This document shows positions 1-7,800 of a stretch of DNA of 8,731 bases, in pieces. Location of the stretch: the NCBI GenBank assembly GCA_016303095.1, contig JAEDMH010000100.1, positions 1 to 8,731 on the forward strand. The letters run 5' to 3'. The position numbers and the translations under genes are program-made. The notes beneath the pieces are model-generated. The model was not told the DNA's origin and did not search any database. It saw only the letters and a program-made list of their open reading frames with translations. Within the stretch, counting starts at the first letter, position 1; each line of letters begins with the position of its first letter. The stretch comes from Lentisphaeria bacterium (lineage in GTDB: Bacteria > Verrucomicrobiota > Lentisphaeria > Oligosphaerales > Oligosphaeraceae).

Positions 1-36
1 GAGCAAATGAAACTGGCAATCCCCAAAAGGGTGCGT

Positions 37-72
37 TTGATTTTTCTTTTCTCCTCCAGTTACAAGAAAAGA
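37..72 (+). promoter_or_regulatory. Possible nhaC leader promoter and AT-rich inverted repeat (weak)
   Basis: The 179 bases before nhaC hold no gene that I can support. A TTGATT at 37-42 is followed after 18 bases by TACAAG at 61-66, matching the -10 consensus at 4 of 6 positions. An alternative TTGACC lies at 118-123 with only a poor TAACTT downstream at 138-143. An 8-bp perfect inverted repeat, TCTTTTCT at 45-52 and AGAAAAGA at 65-72, overlaps the first candidate and could be a hairpin in any transcript arriving from upstream. None of these resembles the strong promoters of the two pseudopilin genes downstream. The calls rest on consensus matching alone. Confidence 0.2.
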
Positions 73-179
73 GAGATTCTCCGTCCCCCTCTTTTCGTTC
101 CTGGGAAGAGCAGTATATTGACCCTTTTCCTCCGTCCTAACTTCCCTTCTCCCTCCTTCATTTCCAACGAAATCCCCCC

Positions 180-1829
180 ATGAACGTCCGAACGTCCCGC
201 CTCCTTCCCTTGACTCTTCTTTTCCTGGGTCTTCTCGCCTTCACTCCCGACTTTCTAGGGCAGGAAGCCGCCGTTGTCGCGGAGGCGGTGGAAGAAGCGG
301 CGGCGGCCCCCGCCAGTCCCTTTGTCCGGACCTTCTGGGCCCTGGTTCCCCCCATAATCGCCATTGGGTTGGCTCTCCTCACCAAGGAGGTCTACTCCTC
401 CCTCTTCATCGGCATCCTCTGCGGCGGCTTCCTCTCCGCCGGCTTCACCCATCCCCTGAAGGCCATGGACACGGTGGTCTCCACGGGCCTGATTGAGGCC
501 GTAGCGGGCGGGGCCGGAATCTTCATCTTCCTGGTGATTCTGGGAGTGATGGCCGCCCTCATCACCCGCACCGGGGCGGCGGCGGCCTTTGGGCGCTGGG
601 CCCACAAGAACGTGAAGAGCCGGGCGGGAGCCTGCTTCACCACCTTCCTCCTGGGCATTCTCATCTTCATCGACGACTATTTCAACTGTCTCACCGTGGG
701 CAGCGTCATGCGTCCCGTCACCGACGCCAACCGCATCTCCCGGGCCAAGCTGGCCTACCTCATTGACGCCACCGCCGCCCCCGTCTGCATGATCGCCCCC
801 ATCTCCAGCTGGGCCGCCGCCGTCTCCGACTTCACCAAGGGCACCGGATACAACGGCATCCAGCTCTTCATCCACGCCATCCCCTACAACTTCTACTCCC
901 TTCTCACCTTCCTCTTCATCCTGGGCATCATCTTCCTGAAGATGGACTTTGGCCCCATGGCCCGTCATGAGCGCAACGCCCTGGAGAAGGGGGACCTCTT
1001 CACCGAGGGAGAGGAGGTGGACTCTGACCTGAAGGTGCCGGAGAACGCCAAGGGACACTTCCTGGATCTCCTCGTTCCCGTGGTGCTCCTGGTGGTGGTG
1101 AGCATCCTGGCCCTCCTTCGGGTGGGCGGCTACTGGGAGGGGGAGACCAGCCTGGTGGATGCCTTCGGCAATACCGATGCCACCGTGGGGCTTCCCTGGG
1201 GTGGCATGGTGGTGCTCCTCTTCACCATCGTCTATCTGATCCTGCGCCGGGTCATCACCCCCAAGGAAGCCATGAAATGCGTGCCCGAGGGCTTTGTGGC
1301 CATGGTGCCCGCCATCATGATTCTGGTCTTGGCCACCTCCCTGAAGAACGTCACCGGCACCCTGGAATTGAAGGAATACATTGCCGGACTCATGGAAGGC
1401 AATGCCAGCAGCCTGGGGAACTTCCTGCCTGCGGTCATCTTCCTGGTGGCCTGCTTCCTCTCCTTCTCCACCGGCACCTCCTGGGGCACCTTCGGCATCC
1501 TCATCCCCATCATCTGCAACATCTTCCCCGGAGAAAGCCAGCTGATGATCATCGGCATGTCCGCCTGTCTGGCCGGCGCTGTCTGCGGCGACCACTGCTC
1601 CCCCATTAGCGACACCACCATCATGTCCTCCGCCGGCGCCCGCTGCCAGCACATCAACCACGTCTCCACCCAGCTCCCCTACGCCATCACCGTGGCCGCC
1701 ATCTCCTTCCTGGGCTTCCTCCTGGCCGGCATCATCCAAACCTGGGCCATCGTCTTCCCCATCACCGTCGCCGTCCTGCTGGTCACCCTCCTGATCCTCC
1801 GGAAGGTCACCAGCCCCAAGGCCGCCTGA
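180..1829 (+). CDS. nhaC: NhaC-family Na+/H+ antiporter
   Basis: This 549-residue protein is an integral inner-membrane antiporter, expected to exchange internal Na+ for external protons in pH and sodium homeostasis. The family call rests on typical NhaC segments: an acidic pair in a membrane segment, D165-D166 (FIDDYFNCLTVGS), followed by MRPVTDANRISRAKLAYLID, and the highly characteristic GDHCSPISDTTIMSSAG block beginning near G470-D471. About a dozen hydrophobic segments are visible. The N-terminus is unusual: residues 1-27 look like a cleavable signal peptide, followed by an Ala/Glu-rich stretch to about residue 45 before the first core membrane helix near residue 52. ATG180 is chosen because it gives the intact signal-like segment; no Shine-Dalgarno sequence precedes it. 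The gene stops 27 bases before the -35 box of the next promoter, and I see no convincing terminator in between. The transported ion is inferred from the family; some NhaC-like proteins move other solutes. Confidence 0.9.
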   Translation: MNVRTSRLLPLTLLFLGLLAFTPDFLGQEAAVVAEAVEEAAAAPASPFVRTFWALVPPIIAIGLALLTKEVYSSLFIGILCGGFLSAGFTHPLKAMDTVVSTGLIEAVAGGAGIFIFLVILGVMAALITRTGAAAAFGRWAHKNVKSRAGACFTTFLLGILIFIDDYFNCLTVGSVMRPVTDANRISRAKLAYLIDATAAPVCMIAPISSWAAAVSDFTKGTGYNGIQLFIHAIPYNFYSLLTFLFILGIIFLKMDFGPMARHERNALEKGDLFTEGEEVDSDLKVPENAKGHFLDLLVPVVLLVVVSILALLRVGGYWEGETSLVDAFGNTDATVGLPWGGMVVLLFTIVYLILRRVITPKEAMKCVPEGFVAMVPAIMILVLATSLKNVTGTLELKEYIAGLMEGNASSLGNFLPAVIFLVACFLSFSTGTSWGTFGILIPIICNIFPGESQLMIIGMSACLAGAVCGDHCSPISDTTIMSSAGARCQHINHVSTQLPYAITVAAISFLGFLLAGIIQTWAIVFPITVAVLLVTLLILRKVTSPKAA

Positions 1830-1856
1830 TGCCCCAAAGATCCCTCGGAAAATCCC

Positions 1857-1884
1857 TTGATTTTTCCCGGATTTTTCCTATAAT
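1857..1884 (+). promoter_or_regulatory. Sigma70-type promoter of pseudopilin gene 1
   Basis: A -35 box TTGATT at 1857-1862 and a perfect -10 box TATAAT at 1879-1884 are separated by 16 bp. The spacer is C- and T-rich with a CCCGG core. The block from 1852 to 1884 matches the block 2841-2873 before the second pseudopilin at 30 of 33 positions with no gap, whereas the sequence between each promoter and its start codon is unrelated. Transcription should start near 1891, giving a leader of about 46 bases before ATG1937. Confidence 0.8.
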
Positions 1885-1936
1885 TTCCACCGCTGACGAA
1901 ATTTCTTGCCTATTCCTCACCCCCTTCCCAAAAGCC

Positions 1937-2770
<834 letters not shown>

Positions 2771-2777
2771 TCGCAAC

Positions 2778-2832
2778 CCCGTCCTGAACGGGAACAACGG
2801 GAGTCCGCCTCACCTGCAGGCTCCCTTTTTTT
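2778..2832 (+). terminator. Intrinsic terminator of pseudopilin gene 1
   Basis: GGGAGTC at 2799-2805 pairs with GGCTCCC at 2819-2825 (7 bp including one G-U), directly followed by seven T residues at 2826-2832. This is a classical Rho-independent terminator. A smaller hairpin, CCCGT at 2778-2782 with ACGGG at 2788-2792, lies just upstream, 7 bases after the stop codon. The terminator ends 13 bases before the -35 box of the second pseudopilin, so the two genes are separate transcription units. Confidence 0.8.
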
Positions 2833-2845
2833 ATCCCTCCATCCC

Positions 2846-2873
2846 TTGACTTTTCCCGGGATTTTCCTATAAT
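2846..2873 (+). promoter_or_regulatory. Sigma70-type promoter of pseudopilin gene 2
   Basis: A -35 box TTGACT at 2846-2851 and a perfect TATAAT at 2868-2873 are 16 bp apart, the same spacing as in the promoter at 1857-1884. The shared block differs at only three positions (1861/2850, 1871/2860, 1872/2861). Expected transcription start is near 2880, giving a leader of about 54 bases before ATG2934. Confidence 0.85.
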
Positions 2874-2933
2874 TCTCCACAAGGCTGCAATCCCCCGCAG
2901 GGATCTTCACCTTCTTCAACCCTGAGAACGAAA

Positions 2934-3791
2934 ATGAAAAAGTCCTTCACCTTGATTGAGCTCCTGGTGGTCATCGCCATCATCGCCATCCTGGCAGCCA
3001 TGCTGCTGCCCGCCCTCTCCAAAGCCCGCGCCAAGGCACGGGCCATCTCCTGCACCAACAACCAGAAGCAGGCCATCCTGGGTCTCGTCATGTATGCCGA
3101 CGACTACGAGGACTATGTCCAAATCGCCGTGGGCGGCAGCACTTGGTATGGCTGGTGCTATCCCACCATCTACTCCGACGGAGCCTTCTACCGCAGCCTG
3201 CGGGAGAACAACCCCACGGAAGGCGGCTCCCTGGGGCTGGGCTACTGGCCTGTGGGCGTGGACTACTGCACCCTGAAGAAGCACACCAAGAAGATCTCCG
3301 ACGTCAACGACATCATCGACCACATGTACCACCCCTACGCCATGCCCACGAACCGGGCCTGGGGTAACATTGGTAGCGAGGCGGACTGCTGGTACGCCGG
3401 CTTGGAGTTCAAGACCCTGGCCACCTGGGGCAATTCCCATGGCCACGCCATGCGTCCCAGTTCTGGCCGGGTGGCCGCCTCCTCCAAGTACATCCTCGCC
3501 TGCTCCGCCCGCGTGCTGAACGGTACTCTCCAGGAGGACAAGACCCACGCCACCACCACCCACATGGCCTGCCCCATCGACGGCACCTACAGCGACGACT
3601 ACCCTACCTTCGCCGCCGATCATGACGGCAAGTGCAACATGGCCTTCTGGGACGGCCACTCCGAGGCTCTCACGCCCCGGAAGACCCTGGAGTTCTTCTC
3701 CATGGCCGGAAACGGCGCCGCCAACCAGGGCTACATGTCCGTCAATGGCTCTATCACCCACGTGAGCGGCTTCTCCACCTCCGGTTGGTAA
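2934..3791 (+). CDS. Type II secretion-like pseudopilin with H-X9-DG motif (copy 2)
   Basis: This 285-residue paralogue has the same prepilin signal, MKKSFTLIELLVV, with expected cleavage after S4 and E9 as mature +5, and the same hydrophobic helix to about residue 28. YADDYEDYV at 54-62 corresponds to YANDADDFL in the first copy. H230-X9-D240-G241 gives the H-X9-DG signature. The first 46 residues differ from copy 1 only at positions 33 (A for E) and 44 (Q for L), and the codons are largely shared too, but the rest does not align beyond short motifs. Seven cysteines are present (C40 and six spread through the body), suggesting disulfides or metal binding in the periplasm; this is inference. 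The start is fixed by the prepilin signal; a weak GAG lies upstream, but there is no real Shine-Dalgarno sequence. The gene has its own promoter and a terminator-like hairpin downstream. Confidence 0.9.
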   Translation: MKKSFTLIELLVVIAIIAILAAMLLPALSKARAKARAISCTNNQKQAILGLVMYADDYEDYVQIAVGGSTWYGWCYPTIYSDGAFYRSLRENNPTEGGSLGLGYWPVGVDYCTLKKHTKKISDVNDIIDHMYHPYAMPTNRAWGNIGSEADCWYAGLEFKTLATWGNSHGHAMRPSSGRVAASSKYILACSARVLNGTLQEDKTHATTTHMACPIDGTYSDDYPTFAADHDGKCNMAFWDGHSEALTPRKTLEFFSMAGNGAANQGYMSVNGSITHVSGFSTSGW

Positions 3792-3816
3792 ACTCGCCTC
3801 TCCGCATATCCCCACC

Positions 3817-3857
3817 AGGGACGCCAGAGATGCTCCTCCGGCGTCCCTTCACATTTT
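3817..3857 (+). terminator. Terminator-like hairpin after pseudopilin gene 2
   Basis: AGGGACGCC at 3817-3825 is perfectly complementary to GGCGTCCCT at 3840-3848. One A/C mismatch is followed by three more pairs (3827-3829 with 3836-3838), leaving a 6-base loop. The downstream tract is only moderately T-rich (TTCACATTTT), weaker than for the first pseudopilin. Its position 25 bases after the stop codon supports a terminator role. Confidence 0.65.
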
Positions 3858-3897
3858 GGGACTTCCACAAATCTAGAAATCCCCCCCGGAGGGAAAG

Positions 3898-3928
3898 CCC
3901 CCGACCTGTGGGCCACAGATTCCGGGGG
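3898..3928. repeat. Nested palindrome with C5G/CG5 outer arms
   Basis: CCCCCG at 3898-3903 and CGGGGG at 3923-3928 enclose a 13-bp odd palindrome, CTGTGGGCCACAG at 3906-3918, whose six arm pairs are all perfect. The right arm is shared with the next palindrome (3923-3950), so the two hairpins are mutually exclusive. No open reading frame here looks real. Function unknown. Confidence 0.6.
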
Positions 3929-3981
3929 TTGCGCTAGCGCTTCACCCCCGTCGATTCGGCCCTGCCACCCCTACGGGGTTC
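3922..3981. repeat. Composite GC palindrome unit, copy A
   Basis: The unit reads CCGGGGGTT (3922-3930), a self-complementary core GCGCTAGCGC (3931-3940), CTTCACCCCCGTC (3940-3952), a 12-base spacer, then CCACCCCT (3965-3972) and GGGGTTC (3975-3981). It forms two consecutive hairpins: CGGGGGT with ACCCCCG (3923-3929 and 3944-3950), and ACCCC with GGGGT (3967-3971 and 3975-3979). The same order of blocks recurs at 4002-4074, so this is a family of dispersed or tandem intergenic repeats rather than chance GC-richness. Confidence 0.7.
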
Positions 3982-4001
3982 GGATTCAAATTTTGTCCCT
4001 G

Positions 4002-4074
4002 CCGGGGGTTTCGGTCGGCCCTTTGGGCCTCCCTTCACCCCCGTCTAGCGATCCTCCCACCCCTGCCGGGGTTC
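4002..4074. repeat. Composite GC palindrome unit, copy B
   Basis: The same blocks as copy A appear in the same order: CCGGGGGTT (4002-4010), CTTCACCCCCGTC (4033-4045), CCACCCCT (4057-4064) and GGGGTTC (4068-4074). The apical part differs and is longer, with its own perfect hairpin GGCCC-TTT-GGGCC at 4017-4029. The conserved arms with a changed loop suggest that pairing is what is preserved. The 380-bp tandem duplication starts at 4041, inside the right arm of the first hairpin, so a truncated right half of the unit recurs at 4421-4454. Confidence 0.7.
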
Positions 4075-4137
4075 ATGAGGATACCCCCCGTCCCCCGCCA
4101 GCGGGGGGGATGTCCCGCCAAACTTCAGGCGGGGGCG

Positions 4138-4166
4138 TTCCTGGGCGGGGATGCCCCGCCCAGGGA
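4138..4166. repeat. Perfect 11-bp GC hairpin in copy 1 of the tandem repeat
   Basis: CCTGGGCGGGG at 4140-4150 and CCCCGCCCAGG at 4154-4164 are perfectly complementary with a 3-base ATG loop. A T-G wobble and a T-A pair extend the stem outward to 4138 and 4166. It is the strongest inverted repeat in the window and recurs unchanged at 4518-4546. There is no T-tract, so it is not a standard terminator. Confidence 0.75.
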
Positions 4167-4289
4167 AGTTGCTCCGGGGAAGCCGTGGGGAGAGGGTGCT
4201 CCGCCAGGAGCATTTTCTCCCCAGAGGCGGAACCGGGGCAACAAGGCAGACGGGCACCGGCGGCCGCCTCGCCCCCCATCGGAACCCCT

Positions 4290-4387
4290 CTCTGTGTCCT
4301 CTGTGTCGCCCAGCTTGCCGGGCGTTCTGTGTGCTCCGTGTTTTCCCTCCGTGCTCTCCTTGCCCCGCGATAGCGGGGTTCTGTGTC
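4290..4387. repeat. Degenerate 9-base CTCTGTGTC array interrupted by two hairpins
   Basis: Two exact tandem copies of CTCTGTGTC (4290-4298, 4299-4307) are followed by related nonamers: TTCTGTGTG (4325-4333), CTCCGTGTT (4334-4342), CTCCGTGCT (4347-4355) and TTCTGTGTC (4379-4387). The series is broken by GCCC...GGGC at 4308-4323 and by CCCCGC-GATA-GCGGGG at 4363-4378, as if small hairpins had been inserted. The array recurs at 4670-4767 in the second copy, and another nonamer, CTCTGTGTG, lies at 4799-4807. Confidence 0.6.
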
Positions 4388-4420
4388 CGACCTGGCTCCC
4401 GCAGGACATTGACCTGTCCT

Positions 4421-4800
4421 CCGTCTAGCGATCCTCCCACCCCTGCCGGGGTTCATGAGGATACCCCCCGTCCCCCGCCAGCGGGGGGGATGTCCCGCCA
4501 AACTTCAGGCGGGGGCGTTCCTGGGCGGGGATGCCCCGCCCAGGGAAGTTGCTCCGGGGAAGCCGTGGGGAGAGGGTGCTCCGCCAGGAGCATTTTCTCC
4601 CCAGAGGCGGAACCGGGGCAACAAGGCAGACGGGCACCGGCGGCCGCCTCGCCCCCCATCGGAACCCCTCTCTGTGTCCTCTGTGTCGCCCAGCTTGCCG
4701 GGCGTTCTGTGTGCTCCGTGTTTTCCCTCCGTGCTCTCCTTGCCCCGCGATAGCGGGGTTCTGTGTCCGACCTGGCTCCCGCAGGGCATTGACCGGTTCT
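4421..4800. repeat. 380-bp direct tandem repeat, copy 2
   Basis: This second copy abuts the first without a gap and ends 29 bases before the start codon of the hydrolase gene. Being gene-proximal, it supplies whatever promoter or leader the hydrolase uses. It contains TTGACC at 4789-4794, but no acceptable -10 box at 15-18 bp spacing. A further CTCTGTGTG at 4799-4807 straddles its right edge. It opens with the truncated composite palindrome (4421-4454). Confidence 0.95.
4518..4546. repeat. Perfect 11-bp GC hairpin in copy 2 of the tandem repeat
   Basis: This is the same stem as at 4138-4166, displaced by exactly 380 bases (arms 4520-4530 and 4534-4544). As RNA it would sit about 285 bases upstream of the hydrolase start codon. 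Confidence 0.75.
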
Positions 4801-4829
4801 CTGTGTGCGTCCTAAGCGTTTCCTTCGCC

Positions 4830-7800
4830 ATGCAACGACTCTCCCTATTCGCCTCCCTGCTCCTCGTTCTCCTGGCCCAGGCCCAAGACTGGGATTTCCG
4901 GCGAGAGAATTCCCTCCTGGGTTTCTTGCCCCAGAACTTCATCTCCTACGAACTTGTGCCTGGCCAGGGATTTCACGGCATTGGGCACCACAACGCCTAT
5001 TTCAACACCCCGGAGGGTCTGGCGCTCTCCGCCGCCGAGTACAACTATGTGGTAGTGGACTACCAGGGGGATGCCCCGGGGTTTCCCATCTACTTTTCCC
5101 GCAATGGGGGCGCGCTTTCCGAAAAGACCCGCCTCAATGGCAGGCAGCGTCCCGGGAGGAAGCAGTTGATTTATCCCACCCAGGGCAATCCCCTATGGAA
5201 GGACACCATCACCCATCTGCGTTTTGACGTGGTTCTTTCGGAGGGGTGCGAGGCCACCGTCCAGCGCATTCGCCTCTGCAAGGAGTTGCCCGTGGAGCTA
5301 GATGGCGGCCAGATTCCCAACGGCGACTTTCAGGAAGGTGGCGAAGGCTGGGAAGGGGATGCCCAATTCTCCTATCAGAACGCCGTCATTCCGCCGGGAG
5401 GGACCCTCCTCTCCCCCTGGGCGGAGTTGACCCACACGGGGAAATATCTCCTGGACGCCGATGGGGAGGGGGAACTCCAGGTTCACCTGGAATATCGGGA
5501 CATTCTAGGGCAGTCCCTGCCTGGCCAGAAGGCGGTTCTTCCCGGCACCTTCTTCTCCCCTGAACTGGCGGCAGAGGCCCGGCTCCATCTCCTCAATCCC
5601 ACGGACAGCCCCGTGACTCTTCATCGTCTCAGCTTGGTGGCCATTCCCGGCGGGATGGAGCTCTCCAAAGCCCGCCAGGAGTTTTTGGCGGGGAAGACCT
5701 TCACCGTCGCCCAGGGCGGCGCAATCCCCTGCCAGGGCTCCTGGCTCTGGGAGGAATCCCTGGTGGAAAAGGAACAAGGCTGTGCGGTCTTCCTGCGGAG
5801 CTTCACCGTGGAGGATCCCGAAGACCTGAAGGAAGCCTATCTCTACCTCACGGCGGACAACGCCCTCCAGGAGGTCCTCCTCAACGGCACCTCCCTTCCT
5901 CTTGCCTTGCCCACAGAATGGCGCCTCTTTGACGTCATTCCCGTAAAATCCTTCCTGAAGAAAGGGAAGAACACCCTGCGGGTCAAGGTCCTCAACTGGG
6001 ATGGCCCCGGCGGATTGCTGGGAGAGCTCCATCTCCTTCCCCAGCACGGAGAGCGTACCATCCTGGCGACGGATGCCCAGTGGAAGGTGCGTCCCCTCGC
6101 CCCTGGGGAGGAGAAAGAGTGGAAGACTCTGGCAGTCCAGGGAACCCCGCTTCTCGTGGGTCCCAACGGCATCAGCCCCTGGGGAACCCTCTCCTTCCCC
6201 CCCCTCATCCCCAAGAACCTCACCGTCACGCATCTGGATCTTCCCGCCACCCTTCCAGAGCATGGCCTCTGGAAGCCGGCGCCTCTCCTCCGCTTTGCCG
6301 GAAATCCCCCCCAGACCATCAATCTCTCGCTCTCCCTGTCCCTCCGGAATGGGGAACACAACTTCCTGGCGGCCACCTACGGGATTCCCCGGGGTGCCCT
6401 GGAGAACCGCACCGAATATGCCCTGGAGGAGAGCACCGTCAACCTGGATTTCCTTCCCCCGGGCACCTATCAGCTGGTGGCCACCCTGAACCAGCAGGAG
6501 ATTCCCATGGAAGGCAACCGCACCCTGGTGGTCCCCCCCAATCCGGAACGGGATCCGGATCCCCTCCCCTCCGTCCAGCTGGTGGAGACCCGCGGCGTCC
6601 CCAAGATCCTCATCAACGGACAAGAGAAGGTCACCCTGACCCAATACCTCATTGACATGGAGGAGGGAGATGACCAATATCAGGAAATCCAGCGATCGGC
6701 GGACAGCGGCGTCCCCGGCCTGTGGATGCATCTGCGCCTTCCCTTAGATGGGGAAGGAAATCCCGTCTTCTCCAATCTGGACAACATCTGCACCACCGCC
6801 CTGTTGCGCAATCCCAACCTCCATCTGGTGATCATCCTGGGGCTGGATTCCATGCGCCACGCCTCCTGGCTGCCCCATCTCCTGAAGGATCCCCGCACCC
6901 TGGTGGAGAATGCCGACGGAGAGCATACCGTCCGAAACTACAGCGAAACCCGGCAAATCTCCCCCTCCCTGGCCTCTCCCCAATGGCTGGCCTTGAGCGA
7001 CCGGATTCTTCAGCAGGTGGTGGAGCATCTCCGGGAGATGCCCTACGGGAAGCGGGTGGTGGCCCTCCTTCCCAGCGCCGGCATCACCTGGGAATGGATG
7101 TATTGGGGGTGCCAGCGGGACGGGGAGTTTGTGGACTATAGCCTTGGCTTCCGGGAAGCCTTCGTCCGCTTCGCCCAGAGGAAGTATGCCACCGTGGAGG
7201 AGGCCAATCAGGCTTGGCATACCTCCTTCGCCAGCTTCCAGGAAATCCTGGAAAAGCGGGAGAATCTCCCCATGCCCGACCAGAGAAAGGACTACGGAAA
7301 CCCGGCATTCCTGCGGTTGCCCGGAGAAACCCAGATGGTCATGGACTACAACCGCTGCATGGCGGAAGTGGTGGCCGACGCCATCATCCACCTCTGCGGC
7401 ACCGTGAAAAACGCCACCCAGGGGAAACTCCTCTCCGGCGCATACTACGGCTACCTCAATCAAATCACCAACGCCCGCTGGGCCCAGAACAGCGGACATT
7501 GGGCCATCTCCAAGACCCTCGCCGCCCCCCAGGTGGAACTCTACCATGCCCCCACCACCTACAACGATCGGGGCCCAGGAGGCGCCGCCGGCTTCATGGT
7601 GCCCGACGCCTCCATCCGACAGGCCGGAAAAGTCTTCATCACCGAAAGCGACATCCGCACGCTCCACAGCGGCGCAGGACGGGACTTCGGGGGATGCCTC
7701 ACCTTGGCGGAAACCAAGGCGGTCCTCATCCGGGAAATGGCCGCCTGCCTCTCCCATAGCGTGGTGATGCGGTACTATGATTTCAGCCAAGGCTGGGTCT

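Larger units (their letters stand above)
4041..4420. repeat. 380-bp direct tandem repeat, copy 1
   Basis: Bases 4041-4420 are repeated immediately at 4421-4800. By direct comparison the first 365 bases are identical and only three differences occur, at 4406/4786, 4415/4795 and 4418/4798, all in the last 15 bases. The unit is very GC-rich and carries many short inverted repeats: CCCCCGC/GCGGGGG at 4092-4107, CCCGCC/GGCGGG at 4114-4133, an 11-bp perfect stem at 4140-4164, TGCTCC/GGAGCA at 4197-4212, and CCCCGC/GCGGGG around a GATA loop at 4363-4378. Long open frames run through it on both strands but look like products of GC bias and not proteins. There are no transposase gene or terminal inverted repeats, and I did not detect a target-site duplication. 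Confidence 0.95.

Noticed and set aside
255..1739. Long antisense open frame opposite nhaC (and similar ones opposite the pseudopilins and hydrolase)
   Set aside because: The predicted proteins are Gly/His/Glu/Asp-rich antisense mirrors of high-GC codon use, with no recognisable domain and with well-supported genes on the opposite strand.
1843..1870. Hairpin between nhaC and the first pseudopilin as an nhaC terminator
   Set aside because: GGAAAATC can pair imperfectly with GATTTTTCC, but the stem is AT-rich, overlaps the -35 box and is better explained by the promoter sequence conserved before pseudopilin 2.
1829..1936. 36-residue N-terminal extension of pseudopilin 1 from an ATG overlapping the nhaC stop
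   Set aside because: It would start upstream of the strong promoter at 1857-1884 and would hide the prepilin signal that begins at ATG1937.
3993..4753. Several open frames of 68-200 residues on both strands across the repeats
   Set aside because: They are identical between repeat copies, have Pro/Arg/Gly/Ser-rich compositions, overlap each other on both strands, and lack start signals. They are explained by GC-rich, stop-poor repeat DNA.
4041..4800. CRISPR array or insertion sequence as the explanation of the repeats
   Set aside because: There are only two long abutting copies without spacers, no cas or transposase gene, and no terminal inverted repeats.
4789..4818. TTGACC followed by CCTAAG as a hydrolase promoter
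   Set aside because: The -35 match is good, but no hexamer at 15-18 bp spacing resembles TATAAT. TAAGCG at 4813 is too poor to call.
4455..4829. 125-residue in-frame extension of the hydrolase start
   Set aside because: The extension reads straight through tandem-repeat DNA, is Pro/Arg/Gly-rich with no domain, and would place the clear signal peptide (residues 1-18 from ATG4830) inside the protein. The equivalent frame in the first repeat copy ends in a stop at 4426-4428.
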